64,000 bases of DNA from contig NZ_JAUYGL010000112.1 in assembly GCF_030689745.1 (NCBI RefSeq), positions 1-64,000 on the forward strand, given 5' to 3'. The notes under the pieces are model-generated. The model saw only the letters and a list, made by a program, of their open reading frames with translations. It did no database searches and had not been told where the DNA came from. This DNA is from Devosia sp. (lineage in GTDB: Bacteria > Pseudomonadota > Alphaproteobacteria > Rhizobiales > Devosiaceae). Below, piece after piece: positions 9,121-17,648 of this stretch. The first letter of the stretch is position 1, and each line of letters opens with the position of its first letter. A program made the position numbers and the translations under genes.

Positions 9121-9365
9121 CGTTCAATTATGATGCCGCCGCCGAGTTGTTCCCAAGCCGCCGGGTGGCCAAGTCGCAGCAGACCCAGTATCGCCGCTTT
9201 GCCAAGGCATCTGAAGCCATCCGCTTCGTCATGGAAGAGCTGCCCGAAGCGGGCCTCGGCGGCACGATATTGGAAGTCCGCAGCGGCCGTTTTGACGGCA
9301 TGGCCATCAAGGCACTTTATGAGGCCGAAGCCTATCCATTGCCGCGTCAGGAAGTTGCCGCCTAG
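9117..9365 (+). CDS. Small conserved-looking protein, second of a paralogous pair
   Basis: An 82-aa protein related to its upstream neighbour over about 55 residues. Shared features are an amphipathic helix (ASEAIRFVMEELPE), a strand containing ILEVRSGRFDG and the closing YPLPR motif. AAGGAG lies inside the end of the preceding gene, 5 bases ahead of the ATG. Both genes probably form a two-gene operon ended by the hairpin at 9397-9433. Function unknown; no DNA-binding or catalytic motif is visible. Confidence 0.7.
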   Translation: MTFNYDAAAELFPSRRVAKSQQTQYRRFAKASEAIRFVMEELPEAGLGGTILEVRSGRFDGMAIKALYEAEAYPLPRQEVAA

Positions 9366-9396
9366 GCAAAGCTGACCGCGCTGATAGCAAAAATCA

Positions 9397-9433
9397 GAAC
9401 AGGCGGACGCTCTTTCGAGTGTCCGCCTGTTTC
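9397..9433. terminator. Bidirectional rho-independent terminator
   Basis: GAACAGGCGGAC pairs with GTCCGCCTGTTTC around an inner GCTC-TTTC-GAGT stem. There are T residues on the right side and A residues on the left, so it can serve both the small-paralog operon (+) and the convergent FKBP gene (-). Confidence 0.85.
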
Positions 9434-9455
9434 ATTGTGATCATGGCGCGCTTTT

Positions 9456-9893
9456 CTAGGCGGCCTTGACGATCTCGACCAGTTCGACGTCGAAAATCAG
9501 ATCCTGCCCGGCAAGGGGGTGGTTGGCGTCAACCTTGACGATCGCATCGTCCAGTTCCACGACCCGGATCGGCAGCATGCTGCCGTCGGCGGTTCTGGCC
9601 TGCAACTGGGTGCCCACTTCTATGTCGATGCCGGCTGGCACCTTGGTGCGCTCCAGAGTCTGGACCGCTTCGGCACGGTGGGGACCATAAGCCTGATCGC
9701 AGGGGATGGTCACGGTTGACTTGTCGCCCGGAGCCATGCCGGCGACATGGGCCTCCAGGCCCGCGATTACCTGGCCTTCGCCAAGGGTAAACTGCAGGGG
9801 TTCACGGCCTTCCGAGGAATCGAAACTGGTGCCGTCGGTGAGACGACCCGCATAATTGATGCGGACAATGTCTCCGGTTTTTGCTTCGGTCAT
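9456..9893 (-). CDS. FKBP-type peptidyl-prolyl cis-trans isomerase, SlyD-like
   Basis: A 145-aa protein with the FKBP start (GDIVRINYAGRLTDGTSFD) and an inserted-in-flap region (residues about 70-120), as in SlyD and related chaperone isomerases. The motif NHPLAGQDLIFDVELVEI closes the FKBP domain. It lacks the His-rich metal-binding tail of E. coli SlyD. It should catalyse proline isomerisation and help folding in the cytoplasm. The start at 9893 is supported by AGGAG 9 bases upstream; a longer reading frame to 9950 has no such site. Confidence 0.9.
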   Translation of the reverse strand: MTEAKTGDIVRINYAGRLTDGTSFDSSEGREPLQFTLGEGQVIAGLEAHVAGMAPGDKSTVTIPCDQAYGPHRAEAVQTLERTKVPAGIDIEVGTQLQARTADGSMLPIRVVELDDAIVKVDANHPLAGQDLIFDVELVEIVKAA

Positions 9894-10203
9894 GGCTGCT
9901 CTCCTATGAAAATACGGGCCCAAAAAGGGCCCCCGTTGGATCAGCCGCACGCCCGATTACGCACGACGCTTGGCCAATATGTAGGCAAACCAAGGCAAAA
10001 TTTAAACCGCCACCGGCAAAAAACTGTTGACGGGCAGCCCCCTCGCACGCCGCTTGGCGGGCAGATCGGCCCGTGAACGGCGGCCGAAACCCGACCCGGG
10101 ATAAGGTCGCAAGATCGGTCTTTACATATAATAGTACTTTATGTAGCGTCATCTTATCGCCGCAGGTGAACACACCGCCGCGACCACTTATTGGGAGGAC
10201 ATC
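9894..10203. other. 310-bp intergenic region ahead of the sugar importer operon
   Basis: Divergent promoter region for the FKBP gene and the ytfQ operon. Apart from the -10 hexamer at 10127-10132 and a loose ACATA...TATGT dyad around it, no gene or repeat was seen. Confidence 0.4.
10127..10132 (+). promoter_or_regulatory. Likely -10 box of the ytfQ operon
   Basis: TATAAT consensus hexamer about 72 bases before the GTG start of ytfQ. No good -35 lies at the usual distance, which suggests an activator-dependent promoter. The hexamer lies in a weak dyad (ACATA at 10124 to TATGT at 10144) that could bind the GntR protein encoded at the end of the operon. Confidence 0.45.
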
Positions 10204-11175
10204 GTGAACATCATCACCAAGCTTGCCATCGCGGCAAGCCTCGCTACCGCTTTGACGTCTGTCAGCCTGGCCCAGGACCTGCAGGGCAAGGTTATCGGCT
10301 TCAGCCAGATCGGCTCGGAATCGGGCTGGCGCGCCGCCGAGACTTCAGTCACCAAGCAGCAGGCCGCAGACCGCGGCATCGACCTCAAATTCGCCGATGC
10401 GCAACAGAAGCAGGAAAACCAGATCAAGGCCATTCGCGGCTTCATCGCGCAGGGTGTGGACGCCATCATGGTTGCGCCCGTCGTCGCCACGGGCTGGGAC
10501 GATGTGCTGACCGAAGCCAAGGAAGCCGAAATTCCGGTGATCCTGCTCGACCGAGGCGTCGATGCGCCGGAAGATCTGTACCTGACCTCGGTAGCCTCCG
10601 ATCAGGTCAAGGAAGGCCGGGTTGCCGGCGAATGGCTGGTTGCCGAAATCGGCGATGCCGACTGCAAGGTCGTCGAACTGCAGGGCACGGTCGGCTCCAC
10701 CCCCGCCATCAACCGCAAGCAGGGCTTTGAAGAAGCCATTGCCGGGCACGACAACATCACCATTGCCCGCAGCCAGACCGGCGACTTCACCCGCTCCAAG
10801 GGCAAGGAAGTGATGGAAGGCTTCATCAAGGCCGAGAATGGCGGCGCCGATATCTGCGCGGTCTATGCCCATAATGACGATATGGCCGTTGGCGCCATCC
10901 AGGCCATCAAGGATGCCGGTCTCAAGCCCGGCACCGACATCAAGGTGGTGTCCATCGACGCCGTGCCGGACATCTTTGCCGCCATGGCGGCCGGCGAGGC
11001 CAATGCCACCGTTGAGCTGACGCCCAACATGGCCGGCCCGGCTTTCGACGCGCTCTCGGCCTATCTGGCTGATGGCACGGCGCCTGAGAAGTTCATCATC
11101 ACCGAGTCCAAGCTCTATACACCTGCTGACAACCCGCAGGGCGAGTATGACACCCGCAAGGGCCTGGGCTACTAA
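10204..11175 (+). CDS. ytfQ: Sugar ABC transporter substrate-binding protein (YtfQ-like)
   Basis: A 323-aa periplasmic binding protein with a signal peptide cleaved near SVSLAQ (about residue 21-22). The fold is the type I binding protein family (GKVIGFSQIGSESGWR, DAIMVAPVVATGWD, VSIDAVPDIFAAMAAGE). The FSQIGSESGWR wording and the two-permease operon match YtfQ, which binds galactofuranose in E. coli. The actual sugar here is inferred. The GTG start is backed by GGGAGG 5 bases upstream. It is the first gene of ytfQ-ytfR-ytfT-yjfF-gntR. Confidence 0.9.
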   Translation: MNIITKLAIAASLATALTSVSLAQDLQGKVIGFSQIGSESGWRAAETSVTKQQAADRGIDLKFADAQQKQENQIKAIRGFIAQGVDAIMVAPVVATGWDDVLTEAKEAEIPVILLDRGVDAPEDLYLTSVASDQVKEGRVAGEWLVAEIGDADCKVVELQGTVGSTPAINRKQGFEEAIAGHDNITIARSQTGDFTRSKGKEVMEGFIKAENGGADICAVYAHNDDMAVGAIQAIKDAGLKPGTDIKVVSIDAVPDIFAAMAAGEANATVELTPNMAGPAFDALSAYLADGTAPEKFIITESKLYTPADNPQGEYDTRKGLGY

Positions 11176-11386
11176 GTAGAGAGATAGGCGACCAACTGCT
11201 GGTCGCATGCCCCGATCTGCCTCCCTCCCCCTTGTGGGGAGGGAGTGAGGGTGGGGGTTTCGGGCTGTCAGCAAACTCTCAGGTCTTTGGGCGCGTGGTG
11301 CCGCAGGTACCCCCGCCCTTGATCTCGCCCTACAAGGGGCGGCAGATGACTGAGAACTCGGTAGCCAGAAACGGGGGAGAGCGGCC
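11176..11386. repeat. REP-like GC-rich palindromic region between ytfQ and ytfR
   Basis: Contains a CTCCCTCCCCCTTGTGGGGA-type palindrome at about 11219-11250 and a second GC-rich segment ending near CCTACAAGGGGCGG. Similar CCTCCCCC/GGGGGAGG blocks occur at 54193-54350 and 60504-60560. In this position the hairpin probably protects the abundant ytfQ message and lowers expression of the downstream transporter genes. Confidence 0.6.
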
Positions 11387-12904
11387 ATGACCGAAAGCCA
11401 GTACGTGCTCGAAGCGCGCGGCATCATCAAGATATTCGGCGGCCATATCGCGCTCGATGCCATCGATTTCGGCCTGCGCGCCGGCGAGGTGCATGCCCTG
11501 CTGGGCGAGAACGGGGCCGGCAAATCCACCCTGATCAAGATCTTGACCGGCGCCTACCAGCCAGATGGCGGGGCCGTGCTGGTGGATGGGGAGCCGGTTA
11601 CCCTCGACAATCCCCTGCATGCCCAGACCCATGGCATCGGCACCGTGTATCAGGAGGTCAATCTGCTGCCCAATCGGTCGGTGGCGGAAAACCTCTATCT
11701 GGGCCACCAGCCCACCCGCTTTGGCCTGGTGGATCATCGTCAGATGGAAGCCGATGCGCGGGTGCTGCTGACCCGGTATGGACTGACTCTGGATCCGGGC
11801 AGCGAACTGGGCAGCCATTCGGTGGCCGTGCAACAGATCGTGGCCATTGCCCGCGCGGTGGCGCTGTCGGGCAAGGTGCTGATCCTGGACGAGCCAACGG
11901 CAAGTCTGGATCGCAACGAGGTCGAGCGCCTGTTCGAGGTGATTGGCGAGCTCAAGCGGAGCGGCCTGGCCATCATTTTCATCACCCATTTCCTCGACCA
12001 GGTATTTGCCATTGCCGATCGGGTAACCGTGCTGCGCAATGGCCAGTTGGTGGAAACCCAGATGCTCGACGCGCTCAGCCGCACCGATGTGGTGCGGTTG
12101 ATGCTGGGCAAGGACATTGCGTTCAACGGTTCCACCGATCTGGAGCCGGAATCGGCGCACCGCGAGGTGTTGCTAGAATTCAGCGGCTATGGCCGCAAGG
12201 GCACGGTGAGCCCGTTCGACCTGACCATTCACAAGGGCGAAGTGATCGGGGTCGCGGGCCTGCTGGGTTCGGGGCGGACGGAACTGGCCCGGATCATGTT
12301 CGGCGCTGATCCGGCTGACCAAGGCACGCTGCGCATTGAAGGCGCGAGCGAGGCCATTCGCCATACCACCGACGCCATCGGCCATCGCTTCGGCTTCTGT
12401 CCCGAGGATCGCAAGGCCGAGGGCATTTTCGGCGATCTGTCGGTGCGCGAGAACATTGTCATCGCGCTGCAGGGCAAGCTGGGCTGGTTCCGCGCCCTCA
12501 ACCGCGATGAGCAGTTGGAGATCGCCGGCAAGTTCAGCGAGTCCATGGATATCCGCGCCGCTTCGCTCGACATGCCGATCAAGCTGCTGTCGGGCGGCAA
12601 TCAACAGAAGGCCATTCTGTCGCGCTGGCTGGCCACGGACCCGGCCTTCCTCATTCTGGACGAACCCACCCGGGGCATTGATGTGGGGGCGCATGCCGAA
12701 ATCGTGCGCACCATCAACCGCCTGCGCGACGATGGCATGGCCATGCTGGTGATCTCCTCGGAACTCGACGAGGTCGTCGCCTACAGTTCCCGCATCGTGG
12801 TGATGCGCGACCGCGAAATGGTGGCCGAACTGCACGGCAAGAACATCAATCCCGGCATTATCGTGCAGGCCATTGCCAACCATCCCGACGAGGCTGTGTC
12901 ATGA
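11387..12904 (+). CDS. ytfR: Sugar ABC transporter ATPase, two ATP-binding domains (YtfR-like)
   Basis: A 505-aa tandem ATPase. Domain 1 has Walker A GENGAGKST and Walker B ILDEPTASLD. Domain 2 (about residues 260-500) has a degenerate P-loop GLLGSGRTEL, signature LSGGNQQKAIL and ILDEPTRGIDVG. The same asymmetry is seen in RbsA, MglA and YtfR. It powers import through the two permeases that follow. The stop overlaps the next start by 4 bases. Confidence 0.92.
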   Translation: MTESQYVLEARGIIKIFGGHIALDAIDFGLRAGEVHALLGENGAGKSTLIKILTGAYQPDGGAVLVDGEPVTLDNPLHAQTHGIGTVYQEVNLLPNRSVAENLYLGHQPTRFGLVDHRQMEADARVLLTRYGLTLDPGSELGSHSVAVQQIVAIARAVALSGKVLILDEPTASLDRNEVERLFEVIGELKRSGLAIIFITHFLDQVFAIADRVTVLRNGQLVETQMLDALSRTDVVRLMLGKDIAFNGSTDLEPESAHREVLLEFSGYGRKGTVSPFDLTIHKGEVIGVAGLLGSGRTELARIMFGADPADQGTLRIEGASEAIRHTTDAIGHRFGFCPEDRKAEGIFGDLSVRENIVIALQGKLGWFRALNRDEQLEIAGKFSESMDIRAASLDMPIKLLSGGNQQKAILSRWLATDPAFLILDEPTRGIDVGAHAEIVRTINRLRDDGMAMLVISSELDEVVAYSSRIVVMRDREMVAELHGKNINPGIIVQAIANHPDEAVS

Positions 12905-13905
12905 GACGCGTACCTTTCGAACGCCTCGCCAATCCGCAATTGCTGGCCCTGACCGGGGTGCTGTTGCTGAACTGGCTGCTGTTCCCCAATTTCTTCAACG
13001 TCACCTGGCAGGATGGACGTTTCTTCGGCAGCATTATTGACGTGCTCAATCGCGGCGCTCCGGTGGCCATTCTGGCCGTCGGCATGACCGGGGTGATTGC
13101 CACCAAGGGGGTCGACCTGTCGGTCGGCGCCATCATGGCGGTATGCGGCGCCGTCGCCGCAACCATGGTGGTAGCCGGCTACCCGGCGCCGATTGCGGTG
13201 GGGGCAGCGCTACTGGCCGGTCTGGCCTGCGGGCTGTGGAACGGCTTTCTGGTGGCTGTACTCGATATCCAGCCCATCGTGGCGACGCTGGTGCTGATGG
13301 TGGCCGGGCGCGGCATTGCCCAGTTGATCACCGAGGGCTCGATTGTCACCTTCAATGACCCGGTGCTGATCTTTATCGGCACCGGCTCATTCCTGGGCTT
13401 TCCCATGGCGGCCGTCATCGCCGTGGCGCTGATGGTTTCGGTGACCCTATTGGTGCGCCGCAGCGCCATTGGGCTGTTCGTGCAGGCGATCGGGGTCAAC
13501 CGCGCCGCCGCCGCGCTGGCGGGCATTCGCAGCCGCATGCTGCTTATGCTGGTTTATGGTCTGTCCGGGCTTTGCGCCGCCATAGCCGGCATTGTGGTGG
13601 CCGCCGACATTCGCGGCGCCGACGCCAACAATTCCGGGCTTTGGCTGGAACTCGATGCCATTCTGGCCGTGGTCATCGGCGGCACCTCGCTGCTGGGCGG
13701 ACGCTTCTCCATTCCGATGGCCGTGGTCGGCGCACTGATCATCCAGGCCATGAATACCGGCATTCTGGTGTCAGGCTTCCCGCCGGAATTCAATCTGGTG
13801 GTCAAGGCCGGGATGATCATCCTGATCCTGCTTATCCAGTCGCCCTATGCCGCCTTGCCGTTCAGGCGGCGTCTCGTAACCACCAGCAAGGCGACCGCCA
13901 AATGA
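12901..13905 (+). CDS. ytfT: Sugar ABC transporter permease 1 (YtfT-like)
   Basis: A 334-aa integral membrane protein of the RbsC/BPD_transp_2 family with about eight to ten hydrophobic helices. Family motifs are VGMTGVIATKGVDLSVG near the N-terminus and AVVIGGTSLLGGRFS near the C-terminus. It pairs with the next gene to form a heterodimeric channel. Overlapping ATGA junctions on both sides indicate translational coupling. Confidence 0.9.
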   Translation: MRRVPFERLANPQLLALTGVLLLNWLLFPNFFNVTWQDGRFFGSIIDVLNRGAPVAILAVGMTGVIATKGVDLSVGAIMAVCGAVAATMVVAGYPAPIAVGAALLAGLACGLWNGFLVAVLDIQPIVATLVLMVAGRGIAQLITEGSIVTFNDPVLIFIGTGSFLGFPMAAVIAVALMVSVTLLVRRSAIGLFVQAIGVNRAAAALAGIRSRMLLMLVYGLSGLCAAIAGIVVAADIRGADANNSGLWLELDAILAVVIGGTSLLGGRFSIPMAVVGALIIQAMNTGILVSGFPPEFNLVVKAGMIILILLIQSPYAALPFRRRLVTTSKATAK

Positions 13906-14879
13906 AACGCAGCCTGCGTCCGCTTGCCGCCACAGCGGTCATCTTCTTCATTGCCTATGCGCTCAGCGTGCTGCAATTCCCCAATATGCTGTCGACGCGG
14001 GTGCTGGGCAATTTCCTCACCGACAATGCGTTTCTGGGCATTACCGCGGTGGGCATGACCTTCGTCATCATCTCGGGCGGCATCGATCTGTCGGTGGGCG
14101 CGGTCATTGGCTTCACCGGAGTGCTGATTGCGGTCCTCGTCAGCTGGCTGGGCTTTCACCCGCTGGCGGCCTTTGCCATCGCGCTGGGGGTGGCCGGCCT
14201 GTTCGGCGCGGCCATGGGCGTTACCATCCACTATCTGCAGGTGCCGTCGTTCATCGTGACGCTGGCGGGTATGTTCCTGGCGCGCGGCGGCGCCTCAATC
14301 ATCACCCAGGATTCAGTGCCGATCCGGCACGAATTCTACGACACGCTGGGTGATCTGATGATCCGCCTGCCCGGCGGTGGCCGGATGAGCTTCATCGGCA
14401 TGCTGATGATCGTGGTGTTCCTCGGCGGCGCCCTGCTGGCCCACCGCACCAAATTCGGCTCCTATGTCTATGCCCTGGGCGGCAATCCGGTGTCGGCTTC
14501 GCTGATGGGCGTGCCGGTGGCGCAGACGACGGTGCAGATCTATATGCTGTCGAGCATGCTGGCGGCCCTGGCGGGGATCGTGTTCTCGCTCTACACCTCC
14601 GCGGGATATCCGCTGGCGGCCGTGGGTGTGGAACTTGACGCGATCAGCGCGGTGGTTATCGGTGGCACACTGCTCACCGGCGGCTATGGATTTGTGCTGG
14701 GCACATTCGTTGGCGTGATGCTATTGGGGCTGGTTCAGACCTACATCATCTTTGATGGCACGCTGTCGAGTTGGTGGACCAAGATCGTCATTGGTGTGCT
14801 GCTCTTCATGTTCATCGTGCTGCAGCGCGTCATATTTGCGGCCTCCGCTCCGGCAGAGAAATCGCCCGAGAAAGCATAG
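13902..14879 (+). CDS. yjfF: Sugar ABC transporter permease 2 (YjfF-like)
   Basis: A 325-aa permease of the same family as its neighbour, with VGMTFVIISGGIDLSVG and VVIGGTLLTGGYG. Having two different permease genes after a tandem ATPase is the YtfQRT-YjfF layout rather than the single-permease ribose layout. The start at 13902 overlaps the ytfT stop by 4 bases; an upstream frame to 13572 lies inside ytfT and is not used. Confidence 0.9.
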   Translation: MKRSLRPLAATAVIFFIAYALSVLQFPNMLSTRVLGNFLTDNAFLGITAVGMTFVIISGGIDLSVGAVIGFTGVLIAVLVSWLGFHPLAAFAIALGVAGLFGAAMGVTIHYLQVPSFIVTLAGMFLARGGASIITQDSVPIRHEFYDTLGDLMIRLPGGGRMSFIGMLMIVVFLGGALLAHRTKFGSYVYALGGNPVSASLMGVPVAQTTVQIYMLSSMLAALAGIVFSLYTSAGYPLAAVGVELDAISAVVIGGTLLTGGYGFVLGTFVGVMLLGLVQTYIIFDGTLSSWWTKIVIGVLLFMFIVLQRVIFAASAPAEKSPEKA

Positions 14880-14880
14880 C

Positions 14881-15618
14881 ATGATCGAAGCAGGCAGCCT
14901 CATTCGCTCGTTATCCGGGCGACCTGCTGCACGGAATTTCCATACCTTCGTGATCAATGAGATCGGCCTGGGGATCGTCACGGGCCGATTTCCGATCGGC
15001 TCGATCCTGGCCAATGACGCGGAGATGATGGAAACCTACGGGGTCTCGCGCACGGTGCTGCGCGAGGCGCTCAAGACGCTTGAGGCCAAGGGCATGGTGG
15101 AGGCGCGGCCAAAGGTCGGCACGCGCGTCACGCCTTCCAGTCGCTGGAGCTTTTTTGATCCGCAGGTGCTCTCATGGCACTTCTACGCCAAGCCCGACCA
15201 GCGCTTTTTCGAAAGCCTGTTCGATGTCCGTGGCGCGCTGGAGGCCCGCGCGATCGCGCTGGCCAGCGCCCGCCGCACTGCCGAGCATGTTCGCCTGATG
15301 AAATACTGGCTGCACCAGATGGACATTGCCCAGGGCAATCTGGAGGCGCACGGTCTGTCGGCGCTGGAAATCCACCGCGTCATCGCCGACAGTTCAGGCA
15401 ATGCCCTGCTCCGCTCGGTAACGGGGATTGTCGAACTCACCCTGGCACTGGCGCTGAAGTCGCTTGATGCCGGCACCGGCGCCGCATATTGCCGGGATTC
15501 GTTGGCGGCCCATGGCGATCTGGTCAGTGCTGTGGAAGCGGGCACTGCCAGCGCAGCGGCGCTGGCTGGCAGCGCAGTGATCGAACTCGACAACAATCGC
15601 GCCAAACTGCTGCTGTGA
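14881..15618 (+). CDS. GntR/FadR-family transcriptional regulator
   Basis: A 245-aa regulator with an N-terminal winged helix-turn-helix (YGVSRTVLREALKTLEAKG, about residues 55-75) and a C-terminal all-helical FCD ligand domain (LFDVRGALEARAIALA onwards, with metal-ligand-type His residues). It is placed one base after yjfF and is the last gene of the sugar importer operon, so it probably senses the imported sugar or a catabolite and represses the operon. The start at 14881 is directly behind the yjfF stop. Confidence 0.85.
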   Translation: MIEAGSLIRSLSGRPAARNFHTFVINEIGLGIVTGRFPIGSILANDAEMMETYGVSRTVLREALKTLEAKGMVEARPKVGTRVTPSSRWSFFDPQVLSWHFYAKPDQRFFESLFDVRGALEARAIALASARRTAEHVRLMKYWLHQMDIAQGNLEAHGLSALEIHRVIADSSGNALLRSVTGIVELTLALALKSLDAGTGAAYCRDSLAAHGDLVSAVEAGTASAAALAGSAVIELDNNRAKLLL

Positions 15619-15660
15619 ACGCCGGCCGGCGGCCGGGATCAGATCAGCGGTGGCCAGACA

Positions 15661-15694
15661 AAATTGGCGCCGGTGCTCACTGCACCGACGCCAA
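15661..15694 (-). terminator. Terminator of the pseudoazurin gene
   Basis: TTGGCGCCGGTGC pairs with GCACCGACGCCAA (12 of 13 pairs) around a TCACT loop. On the minus strand the stem is followed by TTTTG, as expected for a rho-independent terminator about 100 bases after the pseudoazurin stop. Confidence 0.75.
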
Positions 15695-15792
15695 ACAGGT
15701 TCTGTCTATTGGCGAACCAGTATGCGCGCGCCCCTCAACGCTGCTGGTTCATGCGCCGCGCATGGATGGTGCGCGGCGGCTGTGGGTGATGC

Positions 15793-16239
15793 TTAGAGGG
15801 CCGCTGCTTCGTAGATCGCCTCGAACCGCTCGCCGACCTTCTTGGGCACTTTGACTTCCTTGACGTCGTCGAGATTTTCCAGTTCGTCACCGACGAAAAC
15901 CATGGCGACCATGCCCATGGCGAAGTGCGGCGTGCACTTGATGCCGTAGGCGCCGGCAACGTCGAAGGTGACGCTAAAGGTCTCGTTGATCTTGCTCTTG
16001 AACGGCTCGGCACCCTCAGGGATCATGCCCTTGATGGTTTCGGCATTGTGGCCCTTGTCGGTGGGCACAAAGGTCACCGTATCACCGGGCTGGATCTGGA
16101 CGAAGGCCGGCTCGAACACCATCGATCCGGCTTCCCCCTTGTTGAGCATGTGCACTTCGAAGTCTGCTGCCAGGGCTGGGGCAGTGACCATGCCGCTCAG
16201 CAGGGCGACAGCAAGCAGGGTTTTGAGGGTGTTACGCAT
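15793..16239 (-). CDS. Pseudoazurin, periplasmic blue copper protein
   Basis: A 148-aa type I copper protein. The signal peptide ends near APALAA (residue about 25). Copper ligands are visible: His in [10 protein letters not shown], then Cys, His and Met in [13 protein letters not shown]. Pseudoazurin passes electrons to copper nitrite reductase, and the divergent neighbour is nirK. The start at 16239 follows directly from the signal-peptide pattern; the frame extends to 16269 without need. An FNR-type palindrome lies 78 bases upstream. Confidence 0.93.
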   Translation of the reverse strand: MRNTLKTLLAVALLSGMVTAPALAADFEVHMLNKGEAGSMVFEPAFVQIQPGDTVTFVPTDKGHNAETIKGMIPEGAEPFKSKINETFSVTFDVAGAYGIKCTPHFAMGMVAMVFVGDELENLDDVKEVKVPKKVGERFEAIYEAAAL

Positions 16240-16316
16240 CTTGGGGGGCTCCTTGAACAATCGGGCCATGTTGGTCCCGTTGACCGCGCTTCTAGACCGG
16301 AACAGGTGGCTTTTCT

Positions 16317-16330
16317 TTGACGCATGTCAA
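16317..16330. promoter_or_regulatory. FNR/NnrR-type palindrome between pseudoazurin gene and nirK
   Basis: TTGAC-GCAT-GTCAA is a perfect 5-4-5 dyad of the CRP/FNR class. It lies 78 bases upstream of the pseudoazurin start and 132 bases before nirK, so it is better placed for the former. Confidence 0.7.
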
Positions 16331-16371
16331 ATATCCACTCAATTCCTCGTGAGAAAGAAAGCGAAAGAAAC

Positions 16372-16385
16372 TTGTTTTGGATCAA
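16372..16385 (+). promoter_or_regulatory. Second FNR/NnrR-like box, upstream of nirK
   Basis: TTGTT-TTGG-ATCAA matches the TTGAT-N4-ATCAA consensus at nine of ten fixed bases. Its centre is about 83 bases before the nirK ATG, a typical activator position. Confidence 0.55.
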
Positions 16386-16461
16386 AGATAGACGGGCCTA
16401 CCCGATCTATTGAGATGTTGCGCCGGCAAAAAAGGCCGTACGCCGAATGTAGGATAATAAA

Positions 16462-17586
16462 ATGACAAGCAATATTGGGATTTCGCGCCGCAATCTACTT
16501 GTTGGCGCCACCGCAATTGGTGCAGCCGTACAGATTGCAACAGTCTTACCTGCCGCAGCTGAAGCAGCTTCTGCAATTTCGGTTGATCCTGCAACGCTGG
16601 AGCGCGTCAAGGTAGAGCTGGTCAAGCCACCCTTCGTGCATGCCCATGAGCAGGTTGCGACGGGCGGCCCCAAGATCGTCGAATTCACCATGACGATCGA
16701 AGAGAAGGTCCATGAAGTCGACGATGAGGGCACCACCATCTGGGCGATGACCTTCGACGGCTCGGTTCCCGGTCCACTGATGGTGGTGCATGAGGGCGAT
16801 TATGTCGAACTGACACTGATCAACCCCGACACCAATCTGATGGCGCACAATATCGACTTCCATTCCGCCACTGGCGCTTTGGGCGGTGCCCAGCTGACCG
16901 ACGTCAACCCCGGTGAAAAGGCCGTGCTGCGCTTCAAGGCCACCAAGTCAGGCGCGTTCGTCTATCATTGTGCCCCTGAAGGCATGGTACCGTGGCACGT
17001 CACCGCGGGCATGAATGGCGCCATTCTGGTGCTGCCGCGCGAGGGTCTCAATGATGGCAAGGGCAATCCCCTGAGCTATGACCGCGTCTACTATGTGGGC
17101 GAGCAGGACTTCTATGTGCCCAAGGATGCCGACGGCAACTACATGACCTATGACAGCATCGGCGACGGCTATGCCGACACCCTTGATGTCATGCGCACAC
17201 TCAAGCCCAGCCATGTCGTGTTCAACGGCAAGGTCGGTGCGCTGACTGGCGACAATGCCATGACCGCTGCAGTTGGCGAGACCGTGCTGGTCGTCCATTC
17301 CCAGGCCAATCGCGACACACGTCCGCACCTTATCGGCGGGCATGGCGACTATGTCTGGCCCGGTGGCAAGTTTGGCAATGCCCCCGATGTGGGTATGGAA
17401 ACCTGGTTTGTTGCGGGCGGCGCGGCCGGCGTGGCGCTCTACACCTTCCTGCAGCCCGGCGTTTACGCCTACGTCAATCACAATCTGATCGAAGCTTTCG
17501 AGCTGGGTGCCGCGGGCCACTTCAAGGTGACCGGTGACTGGAATGACGACCTGATGACCAGCGTCATGCCTCCCAGCCCGATCTGA
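16462..17586 (+). CDS. nirK: Copper-containing nitrite reductase (NO-forming)
   Basis: Reduces nitrite to nitric oxide in the periplasm. The protein is 374 aa with a twin-arginine signal ([13 protein letters not shown]) and two cupredoxin domains. Type 1 and type 2 copper ligands are visible in AHNIDFH and in [19 protein letters not shown]. The catalytic His is in [11 protein letters not shown] and the last type 2 His in [10 protein letters not shown]. It is followed by nirV. The upstream region carries two FNR/NnrR-type boxes. No norCB or nosZ is present in the window. Confidence 0.97.
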   Translation: MTSNIGISRRNLLVGATAIGAAVQIATVLPAAAEAASAISVDPATLERVKVELVKPPFVHAHEQVATGGPKIVEFTMTIEEKVHEVDDEGTTIWAMTFDGSVPGPLMVVHEGDYVELTLINPDTNLMAHNIDFHSATGALGGAQLTDVNPGEKAVLRFKATKSGAFVYHCAPEGMVPWHVTAGMNGAILVLPREGLNDGKGNPLSYDRVYYVGEQDFYVPKDADGNYMTYDSIGDGYADTLDVMRTLKPSHVVFNGKVGALTGDNAMTAAVGETVLVVHSQANRDTRPHLIGGHGDYVWPGGKFGNAPDVGMETWFVAGGAAGVALYTFLQPGVYAYVNHNLIEAFELGAAGHFKVTGDWNDDLMTSVMPPSPI

Positions 17587-17648
17587 TATTCCCAAGCATG
17601 GGTGCGGCGCCGCTGGGGTGCCGCACCGCTCCTGCATGGAACGCAACA

